NCBI RefSeq assembly: GCF_003367355.1
Contig: NZ_CP031413.1
Span: 2,026,921-2,090,920 of the forward strand
Direction: 5' to 3'
DNA length: 64,000 nucleotides
Source: Lysobacter sp. TY2-98
GTDB lineage: Bacteria > Pseudomonadota > Gammaproteobacteria > Xanthomonadales > Xanthomonadaceae
Made by a program: the position numbers and the translations under genes. This document shows positions 52,139-62,805 of the stretch, piece by piece (the stretch's first letter is position 1; each line of letters opens with the position of its first letter). The notes beneath the pieces were generated by a model. It was not told the DNA's origin. It saw nothing but the letters and a program-made list of their open reading frames with translations, and made no database searches.

Positions 52139-54823
52139 TCAGCGCGACGCGACGTCCAGCGGCAGGCCGGCCCGTGCCTTCTGCTGGGCCGCGCAAAGGC
52201 GGATGCCTTCCACTGTCTGCTCGAGCTCGCGCGGGCCGCCTTCGACCTTCTCCATGCGCGGCGCGAACTTGGCCTGCAGGGCGTCGGCCTCCTCGTTGCT
52301 GCACATACCCGACGAATAAAGACTGACCAGTGCCGCGCCGGCCGGGGCAAGGCGCGCCTCGAGCTCGGCGAAGTGCGTGTCGGTCCACTCCCGCAGTGCG
52401 GTCCGGCCGATCGCGTTGTCGAGCTGGCCGCCGACGACCGGGAAGATCTCGTTCCGGCGCAGCAGGCCCTTCTCGAACACCAGTGCGCGGGCGCGGGCGT
52501 CCAAGGCCGGCACGTGCGTCGCGCCCATCGCGCCCAGCAGCTCGCTGCGCAGCACCGCATCCTGGCTCGCGCGGAACTGCTTCTCCGCGGCGTCGAACGC
52601 GGCGGCGCCGCCGTCCTGCAGGGCGACGACCAGTGCGGTATCGCGCAGGTCCTTCGCCACCGCGTCGGCATGCAGCTGGCCGTCGCTGTCGAGGCCGAGC
52701 ACCTGGCGACCGAGGCGATTCATTTCCTTGCGCACTGCCGGGTGCTTCAGCTCGGTCGCGAAGAAATCGACCAGCGTGCTGCGCAGCAGCGCGTCGTCAT
52801 CGGATTCGCCGGCCTTCGCCGCGAGACCGAGCGACTCGAGGCGCGGACGATAGATCGCCGCGACCCCGGCGTGGAACGCATCGCGCGCCTTGTCGTCGGC
52901 GAGCAGGTGCTCGCTCATCCAACCCGTCGCGCTCATGCCGGCGGTGGCGGTCTGGCGCACGTTCGCGTTCGCGAAGCGCGGAAGCGCAGCGAGCAGTTGC
53001 GACGGCGTGAGCGTGCCGGCGCCGTAAGCGGCAACGACCGAGTCGGCGACCATGCGCTGTTCGCGTTCGTCGAGCGACGCGAACGCGTCGTTGAGGCCGG
53101 TCTGCAGCTTCGGCGACAGCGCGAAGCGGTAGTAGCCCGCGCCGTAACCGTTCGGCATGACCCACTTCGGGCAGCTCGTTGCCTCGGTCAGTTCGAGGTG
53201 CGACTGCGCACCCGTCACCAGCGCCTTCTGCTCGCGCACCGTCGTGCCATCCGCGTAGCGGATGGTCATCGGGATGCCCCATTCGCCGGTCGCGCTCGCG
53301 GTCGAGCCGATCGGCAGATAGCGCTGCTGCGCAATGACCAGCTCGGACTTCTTGCCGGAGCAGTCGACATCCACCTTGACGTACGGCACACCCGGCTGGT
53401 CGATGAAGCCGAAGAACGCCTTCGACACCGCCGCCGGATCATCACTCTGAGCAGCGACCGCATTGATCAGGTCCGCACTCGTCGCGTTGCCGCGCGCATG
53501 CGCCTTCAGGTAGTTGCGGATGCCCTGCCGGAACTTTTCCTCGCCGATGTAGCGCTCGAACATCGCGAGCGTCGCGCCACCCTTCTGGTAGGTGATGCCG
53601 TCGAATGCGGACTCGATGTCGCGGTAGTCGCGGATCGGCTCGTGCACGCGACGCGTCGACGCCAGGCTGTCCGCGCCCATCGCACCGATCGCGCCTTCGA
53701 GCAGGCCGCGATCCGTATGCGCCTGCGGCTGCACCTGGCCGTGGATCTTGTTGCCCATCCACGTGGCGAAGCCTTCGTTGAGCCAGATGTCGTCCCACCA
53801 GCGCGTGGTGACGAGGTCGCCGAACCACTGATGCGCGAGTTCGTGCGCGCTGGTGCCGTAGAAGGACTGGCGGCGGCCGACCGACGAGGTTTCATCCGGG
53901 AACATCAGTGAATCGCGGTAGACGATGAGCCCCGCGTTCTCCATCGCGCCCGCCCAGAAGTCGGGTGCGGCGAGGTTGTCGAGCTTGTCGAACGGATACG
54001 GGATGCCGAAGTAGTTCTCGAGCGCGGTGACGATCTCGGGCGTATGCGCGAGCGAGTACTTCATCTTGCCGCCCTGCCCGTTCGCGGCGACGCCGCGCAG
54101 ACGGATCGGCGTGGTGCGCTCACCGTTCGGCGCGATGTCCGGACCAGCGACGACGTCCCACGGACCCACGGCGAACGCCACCAGATAGCTCGGCAGCGCC
54201 TCCGTGCGGTTGAAGGTGATCTTCTTCCAGCCGCCCGCGACGTTTTCGGTCTTCTTCTCAAGCGCATTGGCCACGCCGACGTCGTCCTTCGGCACGATCA
54301 GCGTGATGTCCCAAGGCTGCTTGAAGCTCGGTTCGTCGAACGATGGAAACGCCGTGCGCGCACCCAGCGGTTCCATCTGCGTCATCACGTAGTCGCGGCC
54401 GTCCGGCTTGACCTTGTAGGCGCCCTGCAGCTCGCCGTAGGGCGCGTTGAATGCGAGGTCGATGCTCGCCTTGCCGGCGGGAATCGGCGTCTTCGAGACC
54501 AGCTTCAGGACGCCCGACGGATCGACTTCGCTCACCGTCAACAGGAACGCCTTCTTGCCGACGTGCGCGGTGGCACTCGAAATCTTCAGGCCGCGACCGT
54601 GCATCCAGATCGTGCGGGTGGCTTCGGCGACGTTCGCATCGATGTGCGTCGAGCCGCTCATGCCCGTCTGCTTGGGATCGATCTTCAGCTCCAGCTTCAC
54701 CAGCGTCGGCACGACGGTGCGCGGCAGCGGGCCGGTGGGAACGCCCGTTTCGGCAGCCTGCGCCGCGCCACTACCGGCGAGCGCGAGAGCGAGGGCAAGG
54801 ACGTGGCGGCGCGGTCGGTGCAT
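52139..54823 (-). CDS. M1-family zinc aminopeptidase, exported
   Basis: 894 residues. Signal peptide (1-23, cut after AQA). GAMENAG exopeptidase motif at 292-298 and the zinc site HELAHQWFGD with H327, E328, H331 and E350 (WLNEGF). The C-terminal half (about 540-894) is the helical ERAP1-like domain. Unlike cytosolic PepN it has an export signal, so it probably works in the periplasm or outside. Start ATG at 54823 with GGGGAG upstream. Monocistronic and divergent from ahpC. Confidence 0.95.
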   Translation of the reverse strand: MHRPRRHVLALALALAGSGAAQAAETGVPTGPLPRTVVPTLVKLELKIDPKQTGMSGSTHIDANVAEATRTIWMHGRGLKISSATAHVGKKAFLLTVSEVDPSGVLKLVSKTPIPAGKASIDLAFNAPYGELQGAYKVKPDGRDYVMTQMEPLGARTAFPSFDEPSFKQPWDITLIVPKDDVGVANALEKKTENVAGGWKKITFNRTEALPSYLVAFAVGPWDVVAGPDIAPNGERTTPIRLRGVAANGQGGKMKYSLAHTPEIVTALENYFGIPYPFDKLDNLAAPDFWAGAMENAGLIVYRDSLMFPDETSSVGRRQSFYGTSAHELAHQWFGDLVTTRWWDDIWLNEGFATWMGNKIHGQVQPQAHTDRGLLEGAIGAMGADSLASTRRVHEPIRDYRDIESAFDGITYQKGGATLAMFERYIGEEKFRQGIRNYLKAHARGNATSADLINAVAAQSDDPAAVSKAFFGFIDQPGVPYVKVDVDCSGKKSELVIAQQRYLPIGSTASATGEWGIPMTIRYADGTTVREQKALVTGAQSHLELTEATSCPKWVMPNGYGAGYYRFALSPKLQTGLNDAFASLDEREQRMVADSVVAAYGAGTLTPSQLLAALPRFANANVRQTATAGMSATGWMSEHLLADDKARDAFHAGVAAIYRPRLESLGLAAKAGESDDDALLRSTLVDFFATELKHPAVRKEMNRLGRQVLGLDSDGQLHADAVAKDLRDTALVVALQDGGAAAFDAAEKQFRASQDAVLRSELLGAMGATHVPALDARARALVFEKGLLRRNEIFPVVGGQLDNAIGRTALREWTDTHFAELEARLAPAGAALVSLYSSGMCSNEEADALQAKFAPRMEKVEGGPRELEQTVEGIRLCAAQQKARAGLPLDVASR

Positions 54824-54900
54824 CGGTGGAGCTCCCCGGGGGTGACCATCGAGCGTAAGCGGCGGGGCCCGCGCGGGCCCTAGGTCGAAAGTCCCGGTCC

Positions 54901-54990
54901 CGTCGACTGATCGCGTGCTATCGATTGCCTTTGCCTATCGTGTAAATCGGATAGATCGATTTGATCTACCGCTTGTCGGCCGATAGGATG
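54901..54990. promoter_or_regulatory. Candidate OxyR/LysR-type operator region between aminopeptidase and ahpC
   Basis: The 205-bp divergent spacer 54824-55028 contains CTATC (54935-54939) and GATAG (54950-54954) as an inverted pair, and a perfect inverted repeat TAGATC (54952-54957)/GATCTA (54963-54968), plus ATAG at 54983. The ATAG/CTAT words are those of OxyR sites, but the strict 7-base spacing of the E. coli consensus does not fit. Promoter elements for ahpC probably overlap. Treated as candidate only. Confidence 0.4.
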
Positions 54991-55028
54991 AGCCCTGTTC
55001 ATTCACCCCTCCCCTCACAGGAATCCGC

Positions 55029-55592
55029 ATGTCCCTGATCAACAAGAAGGTGCCGGCGTTCACGGCCCAGGCGTTCCACGACGGCAAGTTCGTCGAAGTC
55101 TCCGACAAGAGCCTGCAGGGCAAGTGGTCGGTCATCGTCTTCATGCCGGCCGCCTTCACGTTCAACTGCCCGACCGAGGTCGAGGACGCGGCCGAGAACT
55201 ACGCCGAGTTCCAGAAGAACAACGCCGAGGTCTACATCGTCACGACCGACACCCACTTCTCGCACAAGGTCTGGCACCAGATCTCGCCGGCCGTGGGCAA
55301 GGCGAAGTTCCCGCTGGTCGGTGACCCGACCCACGCGCTGACCAAGGCGTTCGACGTGCACATCGACGAGGAAGGCCTCGCGCTGCGCGGCACGTTCATC
55401 GTCAACCCGGAAGGCGTCATCAAGGCCTACGAAGTGCACGACAACGCGATCGCGCGCGACATGAAGGAAGCGCTGCGCAAGCTGAAGGCCGCCAAGTACG
55501 TCGCCGAGCATCCGGGCGAGGTCTGCCCGGCCAAGTGGAACGAAGGCGCCAAGACCATCGCGCCGTCGCTCGACCTCGTCGGCAAGATCTAA
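55029..55592 (+). CDS. ahpC: Alkyl hydroperoxide reductase subunit C (peroxiredoxin)
   Basis: 187 residues, typical 2-Cys peroxiredoxin. Peroxidatic Cys is C47 (FTFNCPTE; the usual residue before Cys is Val), resolving Cys in GEVCPAKW near the C-terminus. Start ATG 55029 with AGGAA upstream. Reduces H2O2 and organic peroxides using AhpF. First gene of ahpC-ahpF-oxyR. Confidence 0.97.
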   Translation: MSLINKKVPAFTAQAFHDGKFVEVSDKSLQGKWSVIVFMPAAFTFNCPTEVEDAAENYAEFQKNNAEVYIVTTDTHFSHKVWHQISPAVGKAKFPLVGDPTHALTKAFDVHIDEEGLALRGTFIVNPEGVIKAYEVHDNAIARDMKEALRKLKAAKYVAEHPGEVCPAKWNEGAKTIAPSLDLVGKI

Positions 55593-55771
55593 GGCGCCAC
55601 CGGAGCGCCGCGCGCAGGTCGCGCGGCGTTCTCCGGAGGTTGTCGACAGCGGCGTCGCGGCGCGATCGCGATGATGCTGTCGACAGCATCCGAACCCGCA
55701 GTTCGCAAGCGCAGTCATCGACCGCTTGCGGGCCGTGCGTGCCCGCCATTCCGTTAGCAATGGAACCCGCC

Positions 55772-57352
55772 ATGCTCGACGAAAGCCTGAAGTCCCAGCT
55801 CGCCGCCTACCTCGAACGCCTGCAGCAGCCGATCCGGCTAGAAGCGTCGCTCGACGAGTCCGACGCCGCGCGCGAACTCGAAGCGCTGCTGCGCGACATC
55901 GCCACGCTGTCCGACAAGGTCGAGTACGTGCGCACCGACGACGACGCGCGTAAGCCGTCGTTCGGCATCGTGCGCGCCGGCACCGACATCGACGTGCGCT
56001 TCGCCGGCATTCCACTCGGCCACGAATTCACCTCGCTGGTGCTCGCGTTGCTGTGGGTTGGTGGCCATCCGCCGAAGATCGAGGACGACGTCGCGCACCA
56101 GGTGCGTGAGCTCGAAGGCGAGTTCCGCTTCGAGACCTATATGTCGCTGTCGTGCCAGAGCTGCCCGGACACCGTGCAGGCGCTGAGCCTGATGAGCGTG
56201 CTGAATCCGAACATCAAGCACGTCGCGATCGACGGCGCACTGCATCAGGCCGAAGTCGAAGCGCGCGGCATCATGTCGGTGCCGACGATCTTTCTCAACG
56301 GCGAGCAATTCGACCAGGGCCGCCTGACGGTCGAGCAAATCCTCGCGAAGCTCGACACCGGTGCGGCGTCGCGCGCGGCGGAGTCCATTGCGAAGAAGGA
56401 CGCGTTCGACGTGCTCGTCGTGGGTGGCGGCCCCGCCGGCGCCGCAGCGGCGATCTACGCGGCGCGCAAGGGCATCCGCACCGGCGTCGCGGCCGAGCGT
56501 TTCGGCGGCCAGGTGCTCGACACCATGGCCATCGAGAACTTCGTCTCGATGTCGTACACCGAAGGCCCGAAGCTCGCGACGGCGCTCGAGCAGCACGTGC
56601 GCGACTACGAAGTGGACGTGATGAATCTGCAGCGCGCGTCGAAGCTGCATCCGGCAGGTGCCGACGGGCTGATCACCGTGGATCTCGAAAACGGCGCTTC
56701 GCTCAAAGCGAAGTCGGTGATCGTCACCACCGGTGCCCGCTGGCGGCAGATGGGCGTGCCCGGCGAAGAGCAATATCGCAACAGGGGCGTGGCCTATTGC
56801 CCGCACTGCGACGGCCCGCTGTTCAAGGGCAAGCGTGTCGCGGTGATCGGTGGCGGCAATTCCGGCGTGGAAGCGGCGATCGATCTCGCAGGCCTCGTCG
56901 CGCACGTGACGCTGATCGAGTTCGATTCGAAGCTGCGCGCGGACGACGTGCTGCAGCGCAAGCTGCGCAGCCTGCCGAACGTCGACGTCATCACCAACGG
57001 CCAGACCACCGAAGTGCTGGGTGACGGCGCCAAGGTGACGGGGCTCGTCGTGAAGGATCGCGCGTCCAACGAATCGCGCACGATCGAGCTCGAAGGCGTG
57101 TTCGTGCAGATCGGCCTGCTGCCCAACACCGAGTGGCTCAAGGGCAGTATCGAACTCACCCCGCGCGGCGAGGTCGTGATCGACGATCGCGGTGCGACCA
57201 GCGTGCCGGGCGTATTCGCCGCGGGCGACGCCACGACCGTGCCGTACAAGCAGATCGTGATCGCGATGGGTGCAGGTGCGACGGCGGCGCTGAGTGCGTT
57301 CGAGCACCTGATCCGCTCGTCGGCGCCGGCGGAGCAGGCGCAGGCTGCGTAA
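55772..57352 (+). CDS. ahpF: Alkyl hydroperoxide reductase subunit F
   Basis: 526 residues from the ATG at 55772 (GGAA upstream; an ATG four codons earlier at 55760 is possible). N-terminal double thioredoxin-like domain with redox pair CQSC (about 127-130), then the flavoprotein reductase with FAD motif [14 protein letters not shown], redox pair CPHC and a second nucleotide motif [14 protein letters not shown]. Passes electrons from NADH to AhpC. 180 bp after ahpC. Confidence 0.97.
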   Translation: MLDESLKSQLAAYLERLQQPIRLEASLDESDAARELEALLRDIATLSDKVEYVRTDDDARKPSFGIVRAGTDIDVRFAGIPLGHEFTSLVLALLWVGGHPPKIEDDVAHQVRELEGEFRFETYMSLSCQSCPDTVQALSLMSVLNPNIKHVAIDGALHQAEVEARGIMSVPTIFLNGEQFDQGRLTVEQILAKLDTGAASRAAESIAKKDAFDVLVVGGGPAGAAAAIYAARKGIRTGVAAERFGGQVLDTMAIENFVSMSYTEGPKLATALEQHVRDYEVDVMNLQRASKLHPAGADGLITVDLENGASLKAKSVIVTTGARWRQMGVPGEEQYRNRGVAYCPHCDGPLFKGKRVAVIGGGNSGVEAAIDLAGLVAHVTLIEFDSKLRADDVLQRKLRSLPNVDVITNGQTTEVLGDGAKVTGLVVKDRASNESRTIELEGVFVQIGLLPNTEWLKGSIELTPRGEVVIDDRGATSVPGVFAAGDATTVPYKQIVIAMGAGATAALSAFEHLIRSSAPAEQAQAA

Positions 57353-57416
57353 GCGGCTCCGGCTCGTCCCCGTCAAACGCGCGCGCCACACCGTGCGCGC
57401 GCTGACGCGACTATGG

Positions 57417-57455
57417 CTGTTGCCGTTGCCGTTGCCGTCGCCGTTGCTCACGTTG
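57417..57455 (+). repeat. TTGCCG hexanucleotide microsatellite
   Basis: Four near-perfect GTTGCC units and further degenerate ones in a row. Not coding. Such (GTTGCC)n tracts are often seen in non-coding DNA of Lysobacter and Xanthomonas as far as I know; copy number may vary by slippage. Confidence 0.6.
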
Positions 57456-57597
57456 CATCACAACCGCTGATGCGAACCGTAAAGACCCCGAAGGGGCGGC
57501 CGACACGATGTCGGCTGTCGCCACCCGAGGCAGGATGCCGAGTGTGGCGATCCCGAGAGTGCTGCCCGATCGCGAGCTGTAGATCCGTCGAGGAAGG

Positions 57598-57660
57598 TGC
57601 TTTCTTTTGGTTACTTTTCTTTGCACCAGCAAAGAAAAGTGACTCGGGCGCGACAGCGCA
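57598..57660 (+). repeat. Dispersed hairpin repeat (TTACTTTTCTTTGC element)
   Basis: TTACTTTTCTTTGC (57611-57624) and GCAAAGAAAAGTGA (57629-57642) form a 14-bp stem with one G-T wobble and the loop ACCA, preceded by CTTTCTTTTGG and followed by CTCGGGCGC. I recognise this as a widespread non-coding element in Xanthomonadaceae and other proteobacteria, often misannotated as small ORFs. It is a single copy in this window and is AT-rich compared with the background. Confidence 0.7.
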
Positions 57661-57790
57661 CGAAACGCTCCAGGCGGCTGTCATGCACGGCGGCACAACG
57701 GCCCGCCAAGGAACACCGCTCATCAACCGGGTGAATCAAAAACCCGGTCTCGATGGAAAAGCGCACACCGCGCCCCTACCATCCCCCCCC

Positions 57791-58735
57791 ATGAACCTGC
57801 GTGACCTCAAATACCTCGTCGCCCTCGCCGATCACCGCCATTTCGGCCGTGCCGCGCAGGCCAGCTTCGTCAGCCAACCCACGCTCTCCACGCAGATCAA
57901 GAAGCTCGAAGAAGAGCTCGGCGTCGCCCTGGTCGAACGCGCACCGCGCCGCGTGATGCTGACGCCCGTCGGCCGCGACGTCGCCGAGCGGGCGCGCGGC
58001 GTGATCGCCGAAGTCGACCAGATGGTCGAAGTCGCGCGCCGCAGCCGCGATCCGGAAGCCGGTAGCGTGCGCCTCGGCCTGTTCCCGACGCTCGGCCCTT
58101 ACCTGCTGCCGCACGTCCTGCCCGGCGTGCGCGAGCGCTTCCCGCGCCTCGAACTGCTGCTCGTCGAGGAGAAGACCGACCAGATCCTGCAGCGCCTGCG
58201 CGATGGCCGGCTCGACGCCGGCATCCTCGCGCTGCCCGTGCACGACGATCAGCTACGCGTCGAACCGCTGTTCGACGAACCCTTCGTGCTCGCCGCGCCG
58301 AAATCTCATCCGATCGCGAAGCATGAATCGCTGCACGGCGACGACCTGCGTGATGCCGACCTGCTCCTGCTCGAGGAAGGTCACTGTCTGCGCGACCAGG
58401 CGCTCGACGTCTGCCGGCTCGCGGGTGCGGGCGAACGCGCGGGCTTTCGCGCGACGTCGCTCGAAACGTTGCGGCAGATGGTCGCCGCCGGCGTCGGCAT
58501 GACGCTGCTTCCGATGCTGGCCGTGCAGCCGCCGGTGCCGCCGTCGTCGGATCTCGCGCTGGTGCCGTTCTCGGGCGACGTGCCGCATCGACGCATCGCG
58601 ATGGTGTGGCGACGCAGTTCGGCGATGGGCGATTTCCTCGAGCGCCTCGCCGCGGAATTCAAGCGTCTGCCGGACGAACTGCTCGCACCACCGGCGCCGA
58701 AGAGCGCGTCAAAACGTTCGCGGCGCGCGGACTGA
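57791..58735 (+). CDS. oxyR: Hydrogen peroxide-sensing LysR regulator OxyR
   Basis: 314 residues from ATG 57791. N-terminal winged HTH (MNLRDLKYLVALADHRHFG). Regulatory domain with the redox Cys pair C199 and C208 in EGHCLRDQALDVC, the same numbers as in E. coli OxyR. When oxidised it activates peroxide defence genes. Same strand and cluster as ahpC-ahpF, as in Xanthomonas. The upstream in-frame extension is not coding. Confidence 0.97.
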   Translation: MNLRDLKYLVALADHRHFGRAAQASFVSQPTLSTQIKKLEEELGVALVERAPRRVMLTPVGRDVAERARGVIAEVDQMVEVARRSRDPEAGSVRLGLFPTLGPYLLPHVLPGVRERFPRLELLLVEEKTDQILQRLRDGRLDAGILALPVHDDQLRVEPLFDEPFVLAAPKSHPIAKHESLHGDDLRDADLLLLEEGHCLRDQALDVCRLAGAGERAGFRATSLETLRQMVAAGVGMTLLPMLAVQPPVPPSSDLALVPFSGDVPHRRIAMVWRRSSAMGDFLERLAAEFKRLPDELLAPPAPKSASKRSRRAD

Positions 58736-58739
58736 TCGC

Positions 58740-59384
58740 GTGCGTCGGATCGTCCTTGCGGCCCTGCTGATCGCCGCGATCGGCTGGTGGTTTTCGCCGG
58801 CGGGTCCGCATCGTCACCGCGCCCACGTCGCAGCGGCCGTGGGCGCGGTGAACTGCCCGATGCCGCCCGAGGTGTCGGCGTTCGGCGATCCGCTGCAGAG
58901 CCACCTTCCGTCCGGCATCGGTCCGTTCCGCCTGCAGGCGGCGACGCTGCGTCCGCTCGCCGGTTTCAGCGTCGATGCGCGCGTGCTCTCGCGTCAGGAT
59001 TATTCGAGCGGTCGCGAATCGGATCTCTCGCCGACCGACCTCGCGTTGGGCTGGGGCCGCATGCGCAACGACGCGGTGCTCGATCGACTCGACATCTCGC
59101 AATCGGGTCGCTGGTACATGTATCGGTGGTCGGACGACCCGCCCATTCCGCCCGACGAGATCGTGCGATCGAGCGCGAACATGCACATGATTCCCGCGAA
59201 TGCGAGCGCGGCGAGCGCCCTGTCGGATGTGCGCGAAGGCGATCGCGTGCGCGTAGACGGCTGGCTGGTCGAAGCCGACGCGCCGGACGGCTGGACATGG
59301 CGCAGCTCGCTGTCGCGCGAGGATTCGGGCGACGGTGCCTGCGAAGTCATCTACGTGTGTTCGTTACGGACTGTCGGGCGCTGA
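58740..59384 (+). CDS. Conserved hypothetical exported protein
   Basis: 214 residues from GTG 58740, four bases after the oxyR stop. A hydrophobic N-terminus (3-18, IVLAALLIAAIGWWF) is probably an uncleaved anchor or signal. The soluble part is Trp/Tyr/Met-rich with SRQDYSSGRESDLSPTDLA and WGRMRNDAVLD, SGRWYMYRW, SANMHMIPA and a GACEVIYVC end. These motifs look conserved, and similar proteins occur in other gammaproteobacteria as far as I remember, but no function is known to me. Possibly part of the oxidative stress cluster by position only. Confidence 0.75.
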   Translation: MRRIVLAALLIAAIGWWFSPAGPHRHRAHVAAAVGAVNCPMPPEVSAFGDPLQSHLPSGIGPFRLQAATLRPLAGFSVDARVLSRQDYSSGRESDLSPTDLALGWGRMRNDAVLDRLDISQSGRWYMYRWSDDPPIPPDEIVRSSANMHMIPANASAASALSDVREGDRVRVDGWLVEADAPDGWTWRSSLSREDSGDGACEVIYVCSLRTVGR

Positions 59385-59421
59385 CCGCCGCGCCACACGC
59401 GAGCATCGGCGTTCGCGTTGA

Positions 59422-60093
59422 TCAGCCGGCGTCGATACCCGCTCCGATGGGGCAACTCACGCCCGTTCCACCCAGTCCGCAATACCCGTTCGGAATCTTC
59501 GACAGGTATTGCTGGTGCTCGTCCTCCGCGTAATAGAACGTCGGCGCGGGGTAGCGGATCTCGGTGGTAATGGTGCCGAGGCCCGCCTCGTCGAGACGTT
59601 GCTGGTACGCGTCGCGACTGGCGGTCGCCGCGTCGTACTGCGCCTGCGTCGTGCAGTAGATGGCGGAACGGTACTGCGTGCCGGTGTCGTTGCCCTGGCG
59701 CATGCCCTGCGTGGGGTCGTGACCTTCCCAGAACGCCTTGAGCAGCGCGTCGAACGTGACCTGCTTCGGGTCGTAGACGACGAGCACGGCTTCGGTGTGG
59801 CCGGTCATGCCGCTGCAGACCTCGCGATAGGTCGCGTTCGGCGTCTCGCCGCCCGAATACCCGACCGCCGTCGTGTAAACGCCCGGGATCTTCCAGAACA
59901 GCCGCTCGGCGCCCCAGAAGCAGCCGAGGCCGAACTGCACCTGCTCCATGCCGGCGAATTCGCCCTGGATCGGGCGGCCGTGCACGTGGTGCGCGTTGCG
60001 GATCGGCATTGCGGTCTCGCGGCCCGGCAATGCTTCGCCGGCACGCGGCATGCGCTGCTTGTGGGCACCGATTCCGAGCAGTTTCTCGAGCAT
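59422..60093 (-). CDS. msrA: Peptide-methionine (S)-S-oxide reductase
   Basis: 223 residues from the ATG at 60093 with GGAGAT upstream. Catalytic C58 in [33 protein letters not shown] landmarks ([17 protein letters not shown]); recycling Cys residues in [13 protein letters not shown]. Repairs oxidised methionine. Close to ahpCF-oxyR but on the other strand; convergent with the exported protein at 58740. Confidence 0.96.
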   Translation of the reverse strand: MLEKLLGIGAHKQRMPRAGEALPGRETAMPIRNAHHVHGRPIQGEFAGMEQVQFGLGCFWGAERLFWKIPGVYTTAVGYSGGETPNATYREVCSGMTGHTEAVLVVYDPKQVTFDALLKAFWEGHDPTQGMRQGNDTGTQYRSAIYCTTQAQYDAATASRDAYQQRLDEAGLGTITTEIRYPAPTFYYAEDEHQQYLSKIPNGYCGLGGTGVSCPIGAGIDAG

Positions 60094-60199
60094 TGGATCT
60101 CCTCGACCGGCTGTACCGGCGGATGATGGATTGCGCAGCACCCGCGTTGCGAACGCGGCGTGGCGATAGGTTTACGTCGCGGCGGTGACGACGGATGCG

Positions 60200-60469
60200 T
60201 CAGGCCGGCGCGAGGCCGCCGTCCCAGTCGGGTTCGGCGTCATCCGCGAGTTCGGGCGCATGGCCGAAGTCGAGCTCGCGCACCACCGCATCGGCTTCGG
60301 GCCAGGCGACGTCCGGCACGCACACCTGCACCATGCCGTGCACCGGCAGCTCGCCCATCCCGCCGGTCAGTGCCTCGCCGCTGATGAACACCGGAATGCC
60401 CGCGTCCTCGAGCGCATGGCGCACGAGATGGGCGTCGATGAGGTTCGCGGCGTCGTAGACGGGCTTCAT
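60200..60469 (-). CDS. DUF2007 protein (putative signal-transducing protein)
   Basis: 89 residues. MKPVYDAANLIDAHLVRHALEDAGIPVFISGEAL is the family core (landmarks YDAANLIDAHLV and GIPVFISGEAL), with a Pro-rich acidic C-terminal tail (ELADDAEPDWDG). Members are small alpha/beta domains of unknown function. Divergent from glnS, 72 bp apart. Confidence 0.85.
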   Translation of the reverse strand: MKPVYDAANLIDAHLVRHALEDAGIPVFISGEALTGGMGELPVHGMVQVCVPDVAWPEADAVVRELDFGHAPELADDAEPDWDGGLAPA

Positions 60470-60541
60470 GGCGGTCTCCCGCAGGGCCGGAGCGGCCTTC
60501 TTCGTTAAACTGCGGGCTTCCCCACGTGGTTGCAAGCCCGC

Positions 60542-62287
<1,746 letters not shown>

Positions 62288-62310
62288 CGTTCCCCCTCCG
62301 GAGAGCCGCC

Positions 62311-62805
62311 ATGCGCGTGTCCATGTTCGCTCCGATCCTCCTTGCGCTCGGGCTCGTCGCCGGCTGCGCGCGTCCGCAGTCCACGACCGATACGCAGGCC
62401 GCGATGACATCGAACGATGCGTCGTCGGCGGTGCACGACGACGCACCGCCGGCGCATTCGACGCCTGTCAACGCGAATCAAGACGCGATGGCGGGTCGCG
62501 ATCGTCCGCCGCCGCCGAAGAGCCAGGGCCTGCCGCCGCAGCGCGTCGAGTTGCCGAACGCGCCGAAGCTGGTGACGAGCTGTGCGAGCGATGGCGACTG
62601 CGCGGTCAAGAACGTTGGCAGCTGCTGCGGCGCCATGCCGGCCTGCGTCAACAAGAACTCGCCGGTGGATCCGGCAGCGGTGCAGGCCGAGTGCGCGCGC
62701 AAGGGCATCTCGTCGATCTGCGGTTTCAAGGACATCCAGAGTTGCAGCTGCGTGGCCGGCACGTGCCAGGACGCCGGCGGCAACTCCACACCGGTGGCTC
62801 AATGA
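62311..62805 (+). CDS. Cysteine-rich lipoprotein of unknown function
   Basis: 164 residues from the ATG at 62311 (GGAGAG upstream). Lipobox LVAGC with Cys 19, a Ser/Thr/Pro linker (20-75), then a compact domain with ten Cys: CASDGDC, GSCCG, PAC, AEC, SIC, SCSC and TC. This recalls small disulfide-rich domains in Xanthomonadaceae proteins that I cannot name. It is coupled to the deaminase (ATGA) and follows glnS; likely outer-membrane or periplasmic. Confidence 0.7.
   Translation: MRVSMFAPILLALGLVAGCARPQSTTDTQAAMTSNDASSAVHDDAPPAHSTPVNANQDAMAGRDRPPPPKSQGLPPQRVELPNAPKLVTSCASDGDCAVKNVGSCCGAMPACVNKNSPVDPAAVQAECARKGISSICGFKDIQSCSCVAGTCQDAGGNSTPVAQ

Larger units (their letters stand above)
57353..57790. 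other. 438-bp ahpF-oxyR spacer without a gene, rich in repeats
   Basis: Contents, left to right: a GC hairpin (GCGCGCGC at 57379-57386 and 57395-57402); a TTGCCG hexamer tract (57417-57455); a dispersed-type hairpin element (57598-57660); then the oxyR promoter region with a C-rich stretch (CCCCCCCC at 57783-57790) just before the ATG. No reading frame here looks real. Confidence 0.7.

Noticed and set aside
52046..53911. 621-residue frame opposite the M1 aminopeptidase
   Set aside because: The minus strand has zinc-site motifs, a signal peptide and a ribosome binding site; the plus frame is a GC artefact.
57448..57726. Small frames through the repeat element before oxyR
   Set aside because: They translate the hairpin repeat (typical false ORFs seen with this element), with no conserved domain.
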